NCBI RefSeq assembly: GCF_030816715.1
Contig: NZ_JAUSYH010000001.1
Coordinates: 8,246,001-8,310,000 of the forward strand
Source of the DNA: Streptomyces achromogenes
Lineage (GTDB): Bacteria > Actinomycetota > Actinomycetes > Streptomycetales > Streptomycetaceae
DNA length: 64,000 bases
Direction: 5' to 3'
Shown piece after piece: positions 34,958 through 43,987 of the stretch. Position 1 is the stretch's first letter. The number at the start of each line of letters is the position of its first letter. The position numbers and the translations under genes were made by a program. The notes below the pieces were generated by a model that made no database searches, had not been told where the DNA came from, and saw only the letters and a list, made by a program, of their open reading frames with translations.

Positions 34958-36148
34958 CTACGGGTGCGTCGAGCCGGCCTCCGCGCCGCCGGGCCCGGAT
35001 GTGCGGTCCTGCTCCGGCCCCTCGGCGGGCGTGCTCGCCGGCACCGGCCGCAGGCCCTTGGTGGACTCCTTGAACCGCTCCAGCGTCCGGCCCAGCTGCT
35101 GGAAGGGCGAGCCGGTCCGCTTGGCCGGCGCCTGCCGCGGCACTCCGGCCGTGTCGGCCTCGGCCGCCGCCTCCCGGTACGCGGCCAGCGCCTCGTGGGC
35201 GTGCTCGGCGGCCTCCCGGTACAGGTCCCGGGACTCCGTCATCGCCTCCAGCGCGTCCTTGTACATCGTCACCAGCGCGCGCTCACGGGCGAGTTCCTCC
35301 TCCAGGGTCAGCAGCTGCCACTCCTCCCGCAGCACGGTGAGCGCGGCGTCGCCGCCCTCCGGCAGCGGCCGGGGCAGAGCGGCGAAACGCCGCACGGCGT
35401 CCAGCAGCTCGGTGGGATGCGTGCCGTCCAGGAACACGCTGCGCACCGAGAACGCGACGGGGTCGTAGTCGGCCGGAGCGGGTACGCCGGGCAGCACCAG
35501 CGCACCGCCGCGCGGCACCTCCGCCCCCGACTCCTTGAGGGCCCAGTTCACCGTGCGCAGCTGGTGCGGGGCGGCCCGGTGCTCGACGACCCGGTGATGC
35601 AGACCGGGCGGGAGCAGCGGGACCAGCGAGCGGCGGCCCTGCTCGTCGGGCGTCATGGCCTCGTGGACGACGGTGTGCACGGCCCAGGTGTCGCGCAGCG
35701 CGGCGCGGAGCGTTCGCCGCAGCTCCTTGTCGTCCGCGGGCAGCGGGTTGACGTCGAGGAAACGCTCGCCCGTGACGGTCTCGTGGCCCCACGGGGCGTC
35801 CGCGTCCCAGGGCCAGAAGACGCCGGCGGGCGACGGCCAGCGCTGGTCCCAGGGGCGGTCCGCCTCCGCCGTCAGCGTCCACTCCTGGCCCCGGCCCGAC
35901 CACTCGGCGAGGGTGAGCCGGGCGCGGACCGTCACGTCCTCCTCGGGCTGCCAGCGGGCCTCGAAGGCCGTCTCCCCGTCGGGAGTGTCGGCTTCCGGCA
36001 GCTCCGCGAAATCCTGCACGGCGCCGGTGTCCTTGAGGGCCTGGAGGTTCTTGCGCAGGACGTCCGGCGCGGTCGGTCCGGTGTGGCGGCCACGGGCCTG
36101 CCACACCGTGGAGGGCGTCATGGGCGAATCGGTCGCGGCGATGTGCAT
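34958..36148 (-). CDS. Hypothetical protein with C-terminal coiled coil
   Basis: 396 residues if ATG 36148 is used; other in-frame ATGs at 36229 and 36121 also lack a good ribosome site, so the start is uncertain. The N-terminal 300 residues are mixed alpha/beta with many Trp (WSGRGQEWTLTAEADRPWDQRWPSPAGVFWPWDAD). A long coiled-coil segment, about 100 residues, follows (EEWQLLTLEEELARERALVTMYKDALEAM onward) and then a disordered Pro/Ser/Gly tail. No signal or membrane helix. No family recognised. The coiled coil suggests self-association or a structural role. Confidence 0.65.
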   Translation of the reverse strand: MHIAATDSPMTPSTVWQARGRHTGPTAPDVLRKNLQALKDTGAVQDFAELPEADTPDGETAFEARWQPEEDVTVRARLTLAEWSGRGQEWTLTAEADRPWDQRWPSPAGVFWPWDADAPWGHETVTGERFLDVNPLPADDKELRRTLRAALRDTWAVHTVVHEAMTPDEQGRRSLVPLLPPGLHHRVVEHRAAPHQLRTVNWALKESGAEVPRGGALVLPGVPAPADYDPVAFSVRSVFLDGTHPTELLDAVRRFAALPRPLPEGGDAALTVLREEWQLLTLEEELARERALVTMYKDALEAMTESRDLYREAAEHAHEALAAYREAAAEADTAGVPRQAPAKRTGSPFQQLGRTLERFKESTKGLRPVPASTPAEGPEQDRTSGPGGAEAGSTHP

Positions 36149-36459
36149 GGGTCCATTCGTGAGGGCGGGCCGGGCGGCGGCGCGGCGACGACGGGGCGAC
36201 GACGCGCGAAGGCCAGTATCGCTCGCCACAGGGGGTGGGCGGTCCGACGGGTGGCGGCGAGGGCGCCCGAGGACGCCCTCGTTCCAGGAGCCCCTTCCCC
36301 GGCGCGACGCCCGTCACGCGTCCGAATCCGCCCGGTTGGCCGCATCCGCCGGAGACGACGCGCAGTGTGCGCGCCGCCCGCCCGGGGTGTGCGCCGTGCA
36401 CCACGGCGGACGCCCCGCACTCATGGGATCTCCCGGTGCGGGACGGGAGAATGGGACGG

Positions 36460-36504
36460 CGGACGGGGCCCGCCCACCATCCGCTTCGGGGCGGGCCCCG
36501 TCCG
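36460..36504. other. 16-bp perfect hairpin in a 673-base gene-free gap
   Basis: The stem CGGACGGGGCCCGCCC (36460-36475) pairs exactly with 36489-36504 around a 13-base loop. It lies in the gap 36149-36821 between a minus-strand hypothetical gene and the plus-strand roadblock gene, so it does not sit behind any gene end. The rest of this gap shows no supported gene. Near the roadblock start, TGCCAAAG occurs twice (36692-36699 and 36705-36712, 13 bases apart), which may be a regulator or promoter element. Confidence 0.6.
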
Positions 36505-36821
36505 TGCGCCGCCCGCCGACCCGCCCGCCGCGCCGCTGTCCGCCGGGCGAGCCGGGCGGCCGTCTCCGTGCCCCCGCCCGGGGGCGGCGCCCGCTCCCGT
36601 GCGAGCCGCTCCCGGCCCGCCTTCCCGCCGGGCCGCCTCGCAGTGCGGCCCCGCGGACGATCCGACCCCTGCCGTCGGCGAACGCCGGGCATGCCAAAGG
36701 AATGTGCCAAAGTCGTCGCCTTCGGCTGCCGCGTTCCGTAATCTCTGGGGCACCCGAACCATCCCGCGCCGCACCGCACTCGCTCCGCACCAGTCGCCAA
36801 CGCGCCGAAGGGACACCGGTC

Positions 36822-37310
36822 ATGGCCGTCGAGGTCGAGGTCGCCGACGAACTGCACCGCCTGCGCGCCCGCATGCCGCAGCTGACGGGGGCGTTGGCGG
36901 CCGGCGCCGACGGCCTCGTCCTGGCCCAGGACATGCCGGACGTCCCGCCGGAGGGACTGGCCGCGCTCACCGCGGCGGCGCTCGGCGTCGGACGCCGCAT
37001 GGTCGACCTGGCGGCCCGCGGCGACTTCCGCGAACTCCTGGTACGCGGCGCCGACGGCTACCTCGCGACCTACGCGGCCGGGCCGACCGCCGTGCTGACC
37101 CTGCTCGCCGACGACCGGGTCAACGTCGGCCGGCTGCACCTGGAGGGGCGGCGCTGCGGCGCACGCATAGCCGAGCTCATGGCCGCCCGGTCCGCGGACG
37201 AACGGCCTTTCGACGCCGGGGGCGGCCGGTTCCCTCCGCCGCGGGCCGGCGACCGGATCCAGGGCGCGCTGCCACTCCGCATCCCGCCGCAGTCCCGCCA
37301 CCGGCCCTGA
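36822..37310 (+). CDS. Roadblock/LC7-domain protein
   Basis: 162 residues from ATG 36822 with GAAGGG upstream. The roadblock/LC7 pattern is clear: a long first helix (VEVADELHRLRARMPQLTGALAAGADGLVLAQD), then PEGLAALTAAALGVGRRMVDLA, and paired strands ELLVRGADGYLATYAAGPTAVLTLLAD. The last 30 residues are disordered. In streptomycetes roadblock proteins usually belong to small-GTPase conservon systems or act as scaffolds. Here no GTPase or histidine kinase neighbour is present, so it is an orphan. Its final codons are repeated twice downstream (see the repeat at 37290-37373). Confidence 0.82.
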   Translation: MAVEVEVADELHRLRARMPQLTGALAAGADGLVLAQDMPDVPPEGLAALTAAALGVGRRMVDLAARGDFRELLVRGADGYLATYAAGPTAVLTLLADDRVNVGRLHLEGRRCGARIAELMAARSADERPFDAGGGRFPPPRAGDRIQGALPLRIPPQSRHRP

Positions 37311-37373
37311 TCACGGGTCGCGGTCCCGCCACCGGCCCTGAAGAACCGGACCCGGTCCCGCCACCGCCCTGAA
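37290..37373 (+). repeat. Three imperfect direct repeats at the roadblock gene end
   Basis: A unit close to GGTCCCGCCACCGGCCCTGA occurs at about 37290-37310 (the last codons and stop of the roadblock gene), 37322-37341 and 37354-37373. The third copy lacks one G. The copies re-create the end of the reading frame with a stop in each, spaced 31-32 bases apart. This fits local duplication by slippage. Confidence 0.7.
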
Positions 37374-37397
37374 GGCGTCGCCGGCGGACGGTGTACG

Positions 37398-38075
37398 TCA
37401 CCCCGCGCCGCCACCCGCTCCCGGGCGTCCGCGTCGCCCCGCGACCGGGCGCCGCCGCGCACCGCTGCTGCGTTCCGGGCCGGCGCCGGCGCCCGTGGAG
37501 GGCGCGCTGAAACCGCCGGGGACGAGCCGCGCCGGTCCGACGGCGGGCATCGTGGGTCCCGACGGAGCGGGCCTGCCCTGCACCTCCCGCCCCGCACCGG
37601 AGTCGGCAGCCCCCGCCGGGCCGGCCGTACGGGCGTTCGCCTCCGGAGCCGCCGCCGGGTCCGGCACGCGGGGCCGCGGCGCAGTCGCCCGGCTCAGCAC
37701 GCGCGTGTGGGGCATCAACGGGGCGCACGCGGAGCACACTTCGCTGAGCGTCCACACCTGACCGACCGACGGGTCGTGCCGCAGGACGAGGACGACCGTG
37801 CCCGCGCAGGAGACCCGGACGTCCTCGTGCGGCGCGCACCGCTGACGGCGGCACCAGCAGGCGGCGTCGTGATGCACCGCCGCCGCCCGGGCGTGCGCGG
37901 CCGCGTGGGCCTCGGCGAAACGGCGCAGGGCCGCGAGGTCCCGGGAGCGCGGCGGCATCGCGCAGGCGGAGGAGCAGGTGACCGACGCGGTGCGGTCCCG
38001 GTGCCCGACCACGCGGATCGTCCAGCAGCGGCCCGGACGGCGGGCCGAGGGGGCGTCAGGGTGCAGGAGAGCCAA
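37398..38075 (-). CDS. Hypothetical cysteine-rich protein
   Basis: 225 residues if a TTG at 38075 is the start; GAAGGAC lies nine bases upstream, and later GTG/ATG starts are possible. The N-terminal 120 residues contain paired cysteines (TCSSACAMPP, CWCRRQRC, RVSCAG, VCSACAPL) that look like a metal-binding or disulfide domain, separated by a His/Ala-rich helix. The C-terminal 100 residues are Pro/Ala/Gly-rich and probably disordered. No signal peptide, so zinc binding in the cytoplasm is more likely than disulfides. No family recognised. Confidence 0.5.
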   Translation of the reverse strand: MALLHPDAPSARRPGRCWTIRVVGHRDRTASVTCSSACAMPPRSRDLAALRRFAEAHAAAHARAAAVHHDAACWCRRQRCAPHEDVRVSCAGTVVLVLRHDPSVGQVWTLSEVCSACAPLMPHTRVLSRATAPRPRVPDPAAAPEANARTAGPAGAADSGAGREVQGRPAPSGPTMPAVGPARLVPGGFSAPSTGAGAGPERSSGARRRPVAGRRGRPGAGGGAG

Positions 38076-38262
38076 AGCACACGTCCTTCGTGGGGAGGGC
38101 GAGAGGAGGGGGTGAGGGAGAGGGAGCGGACCGGGAGCGGTTGCGGCACGGCCCGGCGGAAGTGACCTCGTTCACAGCATGCCCGTGGGCGCCCGGACCA
38201 TTCGCGCTGTTGCCCCTCCGGCCGACACACCGCGTGTCGGTCGCTGCCTCTAAGCTCCCTCC

Positions 38263-39954
38263 ATGAGCACAGGGGGCACCCACAGACGCGTCGTCGACGG
38301 ACGCTTCGAGCTGGTGGAGCGACTCGGCGGGGGAGGGATGGGCCTGGTGTGGCGGGCCCACGACCTGGTCCTGCAGCGCGCGGTGGCGGTGAAGGAGGTG
38401 CGGCACGCGGACCCGGACCTCGCCGAGCACGACCCGGCGGCCGCCGGCGTGCTGCGCGAGCGCGTCCTGCGCGAGGCGCGCGCGCTGGCGCGCGTCCACC
38501 ATCCCAACGTCGTCACCATCCATCACATCGTGGACGGCGGCGAACACACGTATCCGTGGATCGTGATGGAGCTCGTCGAGGGCGGCTCCCTTCAGGACCG
38601 GCTGGAACGGGGCGTGATGGCCCCGGTCGAGGCCGCCCGGATGGGCCGCGAAGTGCTGGCCGCGCTGCGCGCCGCGCACGCCGTCGGCATCGAGCACCGC
38701 GACGTGAAGCCCGCCAACGTCCTGCTGCGCCCCGACGGACGGCCCGTGCTCACCGACTTCGGCATCGCCGCCGTCCGGGAGTCCGCCGGCCTCACCGCCA
38801 CCGGCTCGGTCATCGGCTCGCCGGACTACATGGCTCCGGAACGGGTCAGCGGGAAGGAGGGCGGCTCCGCCGCCGACCTCTGGTCCCTCGGGATGCTCAT
38901 GTACGTCGCCGTGGAGGGGCGCCATCCGCTGCGCAGGGGCAGCACGCTCGCCACCCTGGCCGCCGTGCTGAGCGAGGACGTGCCCGCGCCGCGCGGCGCG
39001 GGACCGCTGACGTCCGTTCTCACGGCGCTGCTGGTGCGCGACCCGCAGGCCCGCCCCGACGCGGCCCGGGTCGACCTGATGCTGGCGGCCGTGACCGCCG
39101 CCGCGCCGACGCCGGGCGTGGCCTTCCCGTCCGCTCCGGTCCCGCCGGCGGTCCAGGCTCCGCGGCCGTCGACGACCTCGTACTCCCTCGCGCCGCCCGC
39201 GGCGCCGCCCGGCGCGGTCACCGTCGTCCCGCCCGCCGACGCCCGGCCTCCCGCCCGCCGCGGCCGTGGCGCGGGCGTCGCCGTCGCCGTGCTGGCCGGC
39301 GCTCTGGCCGGGCTCCTCGCGTGGACGCTGGTTCCGTACCTCCATGACGACGGCGACAGCGGCGGTAGCGGCGGGGCCTCACCCCTGCCGGGCGTGTCCG
39401 CGTCGCAGAGCGCCCGGCATGCCGCCTCCGGGGCGTCCGGGGCCACTTCCGGCGACGCCTCGGGGGCGGCCTCCGGTGACGCGGCCGACCCGCAGAAGGT
39501 CGACCTGCTCAGCGGGGACGGCGTCAAGAACGTCGTCGCGAAGCTGTCCGCGGCCACGGGCGGGGCGAAGGTGACGAGCCTCGCGGTGTACGAGGAGTAC
39601 GCCATCGCCGACGTCTGTGTGAAGGGCCGCCCCAAGCTCTACGACCGGTACATGTACCGCGGTGGGGACGTGGCGGTGAAGGACGGCCCGGGCGGCACCG
39701 TGATGAACGGCGCGGTCCCCGTCGACCTGGACGTCTATGACTGGGACAAGGTGCCCGGGCTGCTGGCCCGGGCCGCGAAGAGCCTCGGCGTCCCCCGTCC
39801 CACCAGCCGTTACCTGTTGGTCGACCCGGGGTCCACCGTCTTCGACACCGGGCCGTCGATGAGCGTCTACCTGTCCGACGAGTACGGCAGCGGCTACCTC
39901 CGGGCCGACGTCAAGGGACGGGTGATCGCGACCTACCCGCGCGACGACGGCTGA
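38263..39954 (+). CDS. Receptor-type Ser/Thr protein kinase
   Basis: 563 residues from ATG 38263. The kinase domain (about 15-280) has all key motifs: glycine loop LGGGGMGLVW, catalytic lysine K44, HRDVKPAN with the catalytic base D147, DFG beginning at D165, and GSPDYMAPER in the activation segment. A Pro/Ala-rich linker leads to one membrane helix (about 336-360). A Ser/Gly/Ala linker and an extracellular domain (about 410-563) follow, which is not a PASTA repeat and has no match that I recognise. The protein therefore probably senses something outside through a private domain. It stands alone, with a 120-base gap before the PadR pair. Confidence 0.9.
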   Translation: MSTGGTHRRVVDGRFELVERLGGGGMGLVWRAHDLVLQRAVAVKEVRHADPDLAEHDPAAAGVLRERVLREARALARVHHPNVVTIHHIVDGGEHTYPWIVMELVEGGSLQDRLERGVMAPVEAARMGREVLAALRAAHAVGIEHRDVKPANVLLRPDGRPVLTDFGIAAVRESAGLTATGSVIGSPDYMAPERVSGKEGGSAADLWSLGMLMYVAVEGRHPLRRGSTLATLAAVLSEDVPAPRGAGPLTSVLTALLVRDPQARPDAARVDLMLAAVTAAAPTPGVAFPSAPVPPAVQAPRPSTTSYSLAPPAAPPGAVTVVPPADARPPARRGRGAGVAVAVLAGALAGLLAWTLVPYLHDDGDSGGSGGASPLPGVSASQSARHAASGASGATSGDASGAASGDAADPQKVDLLSGDGVKNVVAKLSAATGGAKVTSLAVYEEYAIADVCVKGRPKLYDRYMYRGGDVAVKDGPGGTVMNGAVPVDLDVYDWDKVPGLLARAAKSLGVPRPTSRYLLVDPGSTVFDTGPSMSVYLSDEYGSGYLRADVKGRVIATYPRDDG

Positions 39955-40044
39955 CGGCCGGCGGCGGCGGGCGGTGACGCCCTGGGCGCCGAACCGTCGC
40001 ACCGGCCTCGGCCGGAGTGTGCCAAGGGGTGTTTCGTCATGCGG

Positions 40045-40067
40045 AATATATCGGGAGCCGATATATT
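40045..40067. promoter_or_regulatory. PadR-type operator
   Basis: A perfect 10-base inverted repeat, AATATATCGG-GAG-CCGATATATT, ends eight bases before the PadR start codon. It is strikingly AT-rich in this GC-rich window and matches the TATATCG/CGATATA shape of PadR-family operators. Position over the start region implies direct autoregulation of the padR-membrane protein operon. Confidence 0.85.
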
Positions 40068-40074
40068 CAGTTCC

Positions 40075-40458
40075 ATGGCATCGAGGAGCATGACCCAGGC
40101 CGCCTTCTTCGTGCTGACGGCCCTTGCCGACCAGCCGCGGCACGGCTACGGCATCCTGCGGGAGATAGAGGAACTCTCGGACGGCGAGGTGCAGTTGCGG
40201 GTGGGCACGCTCTACGGAGTGCTCGACCGGCTCACCGCCGACGGACTCATCGCCCTGGACCGCGAGGAGGTCCAGCAGGGCAGGCTCAGGCGCTACTACC
40301 GCGTCACCGACGAGGGCGTCCAGGCCCTGGCGGCGGAGGCCGACCGCATGGCGGCCGGCGCCGGCGCGGCCAGACGCCGCATCGACGCGGGCCGCCGCGC
40401 CCCCGGAACCGTCATCCCGCCGGCCCCCGGGCCCGGACTCGCCGGAGGTCTGGCATGA
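40075..40458 (+). CDS. PadR-family transcriptional regulator
   Basis: 127 residues from ATG 40075. The winged-helix DNA-binding domain is typical: MTQAAFFVLTALADQPRHGYGILREIEELSDGEVQLRVGTLYGVLDRL, with HGYGI and the LRVGTLYGVLDRLxxDGLI recognition region, then the wing RRYYRVTDEGVQAL. It belongs to the short PadR group (subfamily 2 type) with a brief C-terminal helix for dimerisation. It sits directly behind its operator and overlaps the membrane-protein gene by four bases, a common pairing in actinobacteria where the regulator controls its partner. Confidence 0.92.
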   Translation: MASRSMTQAAFFVLTALADQPRHGYGILREIEELSDGEVQLRVGTLYGVLDRLTADGLIALDREEVQQGRLRRYYRVTDEGVQALAAEADRMAAGAGAARRRIDAGRRAPGTVIPPAPGPGLAGGLA

Positions 40459-41471
40459 CCGGCACGACGACCCTTCTCGAAGCGCGATACCGCGCCGTGC
40501 TGCGGCTGCTGCCCGCGTACTACCGCGAGCAGCGGGAGGAGGAGATGGTCGAGGTCTTCCTCGGGGACACCGACCGCGATCTCCAGGACCAGAGCCGGCC
40601 GACCCTCGGCGAGGCGGCCAGCGTCGCCGCCCTCGCCCTGCGGGCCCGGCTGGGCACGGCAGCCGCGCCGCGCCGCTACGCGCTGCTCGGCTCGGCGGTC
40701 CGGCTCTTCGCGCTCGCTGCCGTGCTGCTGCAGGCGGCCGCCGCGGTCGCCGACCGGGCACTGGAGCTGACCTGGACGTCCACGCACGGCACCTTCGCCA
40801 GGGACGTGTTCATGTCCGGGTTCACCGGGCGGGGGCCGGTCGTCGCCACGGCCGAGGTCGCCGCCTGGGTGCTGCCGCTGGGGTGGACGGTCGGCTACTT
40901 CGCCCTGCTGCGCGACCGCCGCAGGACCGCGCGGATCAGCGTGCTGCTCGCCGCCCTGCCCACCCTGTGGCCCTTCCTCGCGCCCTTCGTGACCGACTTC
41001 CCCCCGCCGGAGCCGGCGTACGCCACCGCCGCGGCGGCCTTCGCCTGGCTGCCGGCGCTGGCCCTGTGCACCGCCTGCCACCGCGACGCGCCCCCGGCGG
41101 AGCTGCCCGTCGGCACACCGGGCACGGTCCATCTCGGCTGCTGTGTCGTGATGGGCGCCTCCGTCGTCGTACTGCCCGCAGTGGCCGACTCGGTGTGGGC
41201 GCCGACCACCTGCTTCGTCCTCGGCGCACTCGGCTGGCTGGTGCGACGCGGCCGCCGGGGCCGCACCGCGGGCGGGGAGGGCGCGCTCGCCCTCGCCGTG
41301 CTCGGGCTGCTGGTCCTCACGCTGCGCGTGGCCGCCGCGTACACCTGGCTCGACGTGTCCATGCCCCTGCCCACGGCGATGGTGGCCGGATTCGCCGTCC
41401 AGGCGGCCGCCCTGCTGTTCCTGACCGCCGTCCTCGCGGTCGTCGGGGGCCGTGACCTCGCAGCCCGCTGA
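40455..41471 (+). CDS. Membrane protein paired with PadR
   Basis: 338 residues from an ATG overlapping the PadR stop. The first 60 residues are cytoplasmic and helical (LEARYRAVLRLLPAYYREQREEEMVEVFLGDTDR), a pattern commonly seen in PadR-linked membrane proteins. About eight hydrophobic segments follow. No transport or catalytic motif is recognised. Expression is presumably controlled by the PadR operator upstream. It may form part of an envelope stress or drug response, as PadR partners often do, but this is inference. Confidence 0.75.
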   Translation: MTGTTTLLEARYRAVLRLLPAYYREQREEEMVEVFLGDTDRDLQDQSRPTLGEAASVAALALRARLGTAAAPRRYALLGSAVRLFALAAVLLQAAAAVADRALELTWTSTHGTFARDVFMSGFTGRGPVVATAEVAAWVLPLGWTVGYFALLRDRRRTARISVLLAALPTLWPFLAPFVTDFPPPEPAYATAAAAFAWLPALALCTACHRDAPPAELPVGTPGTVHLGCCVVMGASVVVLPAVADSVWAPTTCFVLGALGWLVRRGRRGRTAGGEGALALAVLGLLVLTLRVAAAYTWLDVSMPLPTAMVAGFAVQAAALLFLTAVLAVVGGRDLAAR

Positions 41472-41493
41472 CCGCCCGAACGGCGTGCCCGCC

Positions 41494-42459
41494 TCAGTGC
41501 GGGAAGACGCGCGGCTGCCGCAGCCGGGGCAGCTCGTCGCGGAACTCCTCTATGCGGGAGCTGATCTGCCGCATCAGGACGGTGTCGGCCAGCCGGTCCA
41601 GGTAGAGGTTGCGGCGGGCCAGGCCGGGCGCGTCGACGCAGAAGTACAGGGCCATGAGGGGATTGACGAACAGCTCGCCGTCTTTCGTGCGCTCGGTGAA
41701 CCGGACGTCGCCGAAGTCGCCGCGCACGGCCGCGGCGACGGAGCCGTTGACGATGCTCGGGTGGCCCGGCGTGCACGCCTGGGCGTCGGCCACCGCGTCG
41801 AGGTAGAGGGCGCCCTCTGGGCTCAGCCGCGACAGGGAGAACGCGCCGAGGTAGGCGCCGGCCCGGTCGAGTTCGGCCAGGTTCTCCAGCACCAGTGAGT
41901 GGCTGATCCCGTGATACGCGTCCACCCCGAAGCCCAGACAGGCCACCAGCCGCTGGGGGACGTCGTCGAGGCCCTGCACCGCGGCGAGGCTCGCCATGTC
42001 CTCCTCGGGCGTGCCCAGGCCGTGCTCGTCGCCGCGCATCAGGATGTCGGTCCCGCCGTCCACCAGGACCACGGCGTCCACCCCGCCCAGGTGGTCCACC
42101 AGCGCCCGGTAGGCGGCGCGCAGCGGCCGCACGCCGGTGCGCGGGAAGGCGTACACGGTGGAGGGCAGCCCCTGCCGGTCGAGCCAGCGGGCCAGGGTGC
42201 GTTCGGGGAAGTAGTCGCCGCGCACGGCGAGGTCGGGGCCGACGGCCGCGACGTCGGGCTCCAGCCACACGTCCGAGGGCAGTCCGTACAGGTCGGCGAA
42301 CGAGAGGTTCGCGAGGTGGACGTCCTTGCCGGCCGCCCGCAGGGCGAACGCCAGCGGAAGCCCCGCGTACACGTCGAAACCGCCGCCCGCGCCGGCCACG
42401 AGCACCCGGCGCGCATCGCGCAGCCGGGCGAAGAGAGGAGGTTCCTGGAGGGAGAACAC
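41494..42459 (-). CDS. DUF1152-like protein
   Basis: 321 residues. The glycine-rich start RVLVAGAGGGFDVYAGLPLAFALRAAGKDVHLANLSF and the internal VDAVVLVDGGTDILMRGDE, CLGFGVDAYHGISHSLVLENLAEL match DUF1152 as I know it. The pattern suggests a Rossmann-like nucleotide-binding fold in the cytoplasm. Function unknown. It lies 119 bases downstream of the fprA-like gene on the same strand, so readthrough is possible, but the gap is large enough for its own promoter. Confidence 0.78.
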   Translation of the reverse strand: MFSLQEPPLFARLRDARRVLVAGAGGGFDVYAGLPLAFALRAAGKDVHLANLSFADLYGLPSDVWLEPDVAAVGPDLAVRGDYFPERTLARWLDRQGLPSTVYAFPRTGVRPLRAAYRALVDHLGGVDAVVLVDGGTDILMRGDEHGLGTPEEDMASLAAVQGLDDVPQRLVACLGFGVDAYHGISHSLVLENLAELDRAGAYLGAFSLSRLSPEGALYLDAVADAQACTPGHPSIVNGSVAAAVRGDFGDVRFTERTKDGELFVNPLMALYFCVDAPGLARRNLYLDRLADTVLMRQISSRIEEFRDELPRLRQPRVFPH

Positions 42460-42578
42460 CCCCGGACGCTAACAGCCGGCGATCTTGCGGACCAACGGAT
42501 TCGCCGAGGGTGCGCGCCGGGTGTGCGCGCCGGAGGGAAGAGCCCGGAGGCGTCCGCCCCCGGGCCCCGTCACCGTGC

Positions 42579-43943
42579 CTACGCGCCGCTCTCCCGCAGC
42601 ATGTCCTCACGCTCGACGATCTTCACGCGCTCGCGGCCCTGCGGCTCGCCCAGCGCCTTCTCGGCGGCGTCCAGCCGGTGCCAGCCCTCCCAGGTGGTGA
42701 AGCGGACCTCGCGCTCGGCGAGGAACGCGTCCACGGCCTGCGGCTCGGGTGCGTCGGGGGTGTGCAGACGGCCGTTGGCGTGGTCGTCCAGCAGGTTCGA
42801 CACCGTCTCGTTGGCGTCGCCCTTGGTGTGGCCGATCAGGCCGACCGGGCCGCGCCGGATCCAGCCGGTGACGTACGTGGACTGCAGGTGCGCGCCCGAC
42901 TCCTCGATGACCCGGCCGCCCTCGTCCGGGACGGTGCCCGAGTCGAGGTCCCAGGGCAGCTTCGGCAGCTTCTCGGAGAGGTAGCCGACGGCGCGGTAGA
43001 CCGCCTGGACGTCCCAGTCCTTGAACTCGCCGGTGCCCTTGACGTTTCCGGTGCCGTCGAGGGCGGTGCGCTCGGTGCGCAGGCCGACGACGCTGCCGTC
43101 CGCGCCGAGGATCTCGGTCGGCGACTCGAAGAAGTGCAGGAACAGCTTGTGCGGGCGGTCGCCCACATCGCGTATCGCCCAGTTCTCCAGCGTCTTGGCG
43201 ACCATGTCGGCCTGCTTGTTGCCGCGCCGCGTCGCGATCGAGCCGTCGTCGTAGTCGATGTCCTCGGGGTCGACGATGACCTCGATCGTGGGGGAGTGGT
43301 CCAGTTCCCGCAGCTCCATCGGCGAGAACTTCGCCTGTGCGGGACCGCGTCGGCCGAAGACGTGGATCTCCAGCGCCTTGTTGGCCTTGAGGCCCTCGTA
43401 GACGTTGGCCGGGATCTCCGTGGGCAGCAGCTCGTCCGCCGTCTTGGCGAGCACGCGCGCCACGTCGAGGGCGACGTTGCCGACGCCGAGGACCGCGACC
43501 TTCTCGGCCTCCAGCGGCCAGGTGCGCGGCACGTCCGGGTGGCCGTCGTACCAGGAGACGAAGTCCGCGGCGCCGTAGGAGCCGTCGAGGTCGATGCCCG
43601 GTATCGACATCTCCCGGTCGGCCATGGCGCCGGTGGAGAAGATCACGCCGTCGTAGAAGGCGCGCAGGTCGTCCAGGCTGATGTCGGTCGGGTAGTCGAC
43701 GTTGCCGAAGAGACGGATCTGCGGCTTGTCGAGGACCTGGTGCAGGGCGGTGATGATGCCCTTGATACGCGGGTGGTCCGGGGCGACGCCGTAGCGGATC
43801 AGGCCGAACGGGGCCGGCATGCGCTCGAAGAGGTCGATGGAGACACCCGGGTCGGCGGCCACGGCGGACTTGAGCAGCGCGTCGGCGGCGTAGATCCCGG
43901 CGGGGCCGGCTCCGACAATGGCTACCCGCAGAGGGCGGGGCAT
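42579..43943 (-). CDS. fprA: Ferredoxin/adrenodoxin-type NADP+ reductase
   Basis: 454 residues from ATG 43943. The N-terminal FAD motif is IVGAGPAGIYAAD, the middle NADP motif is VLGVGNVALDVARVL, and the adrenodoxin-reductase signatures FGLIRYGVAPDHPRIK and VFGRRGPAQAKFSPMELREL are present. The C-terminal GWIRRGPVGLIGHTKGDA fits the same family. These flavoproteins pass electrons from NADPH to ferredoxins, supporting P450s and iron-sulfur proteins. A DmdR/IdeR-type iron box sits about 45-65 bases upstream, so expression should rise under iron limitation. No ferredoxin or P450 is adjacent. Confidence 0.93.
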   Translation of the reverse strand: MPRPLRVAIVGAGPAGIYAADALLKSAVAADPGVSIDLFERMPAPFGLIRYGVAPDHPRIKGIITALHQVLDKPQIRLFGNVDYPTDISLDDLRAFYDGVIFSTGAMADREMSIPGIDLDGSYGAADFVSWYDGHPDVPRTWPLEAEKVAVLGVGNVALDVARVLAKTADELLPTEIPANVYEGLKANKALEIHVFGRRGPAQAKFSPMELRELDHSPTIEVIVDPEDIDYDDGSIATRRGNKQADMVAKTLENWAIRDVGDRPHKLFLHFFESPTEILGADGSVVGLRTERTALDGTGNVKGTGEFKDWDVQAVYRAVGYLSEKLPKLPWDLDSGTVPDEGGRVIEESGAHLQSTYVTGWIRRGPVGLIGHTKGDANETVSNLLDDHANGRLHTPDAPEPQAVDAFLAEREVRFTTWEGWHRLDAAEKALGEPQGRERVKIVEREDMLRESGA

Positions 43944-43987
43944 GATCAGGTTCCCTTCGAGCGGTGACAGATCGACTCGGGGGAAGC

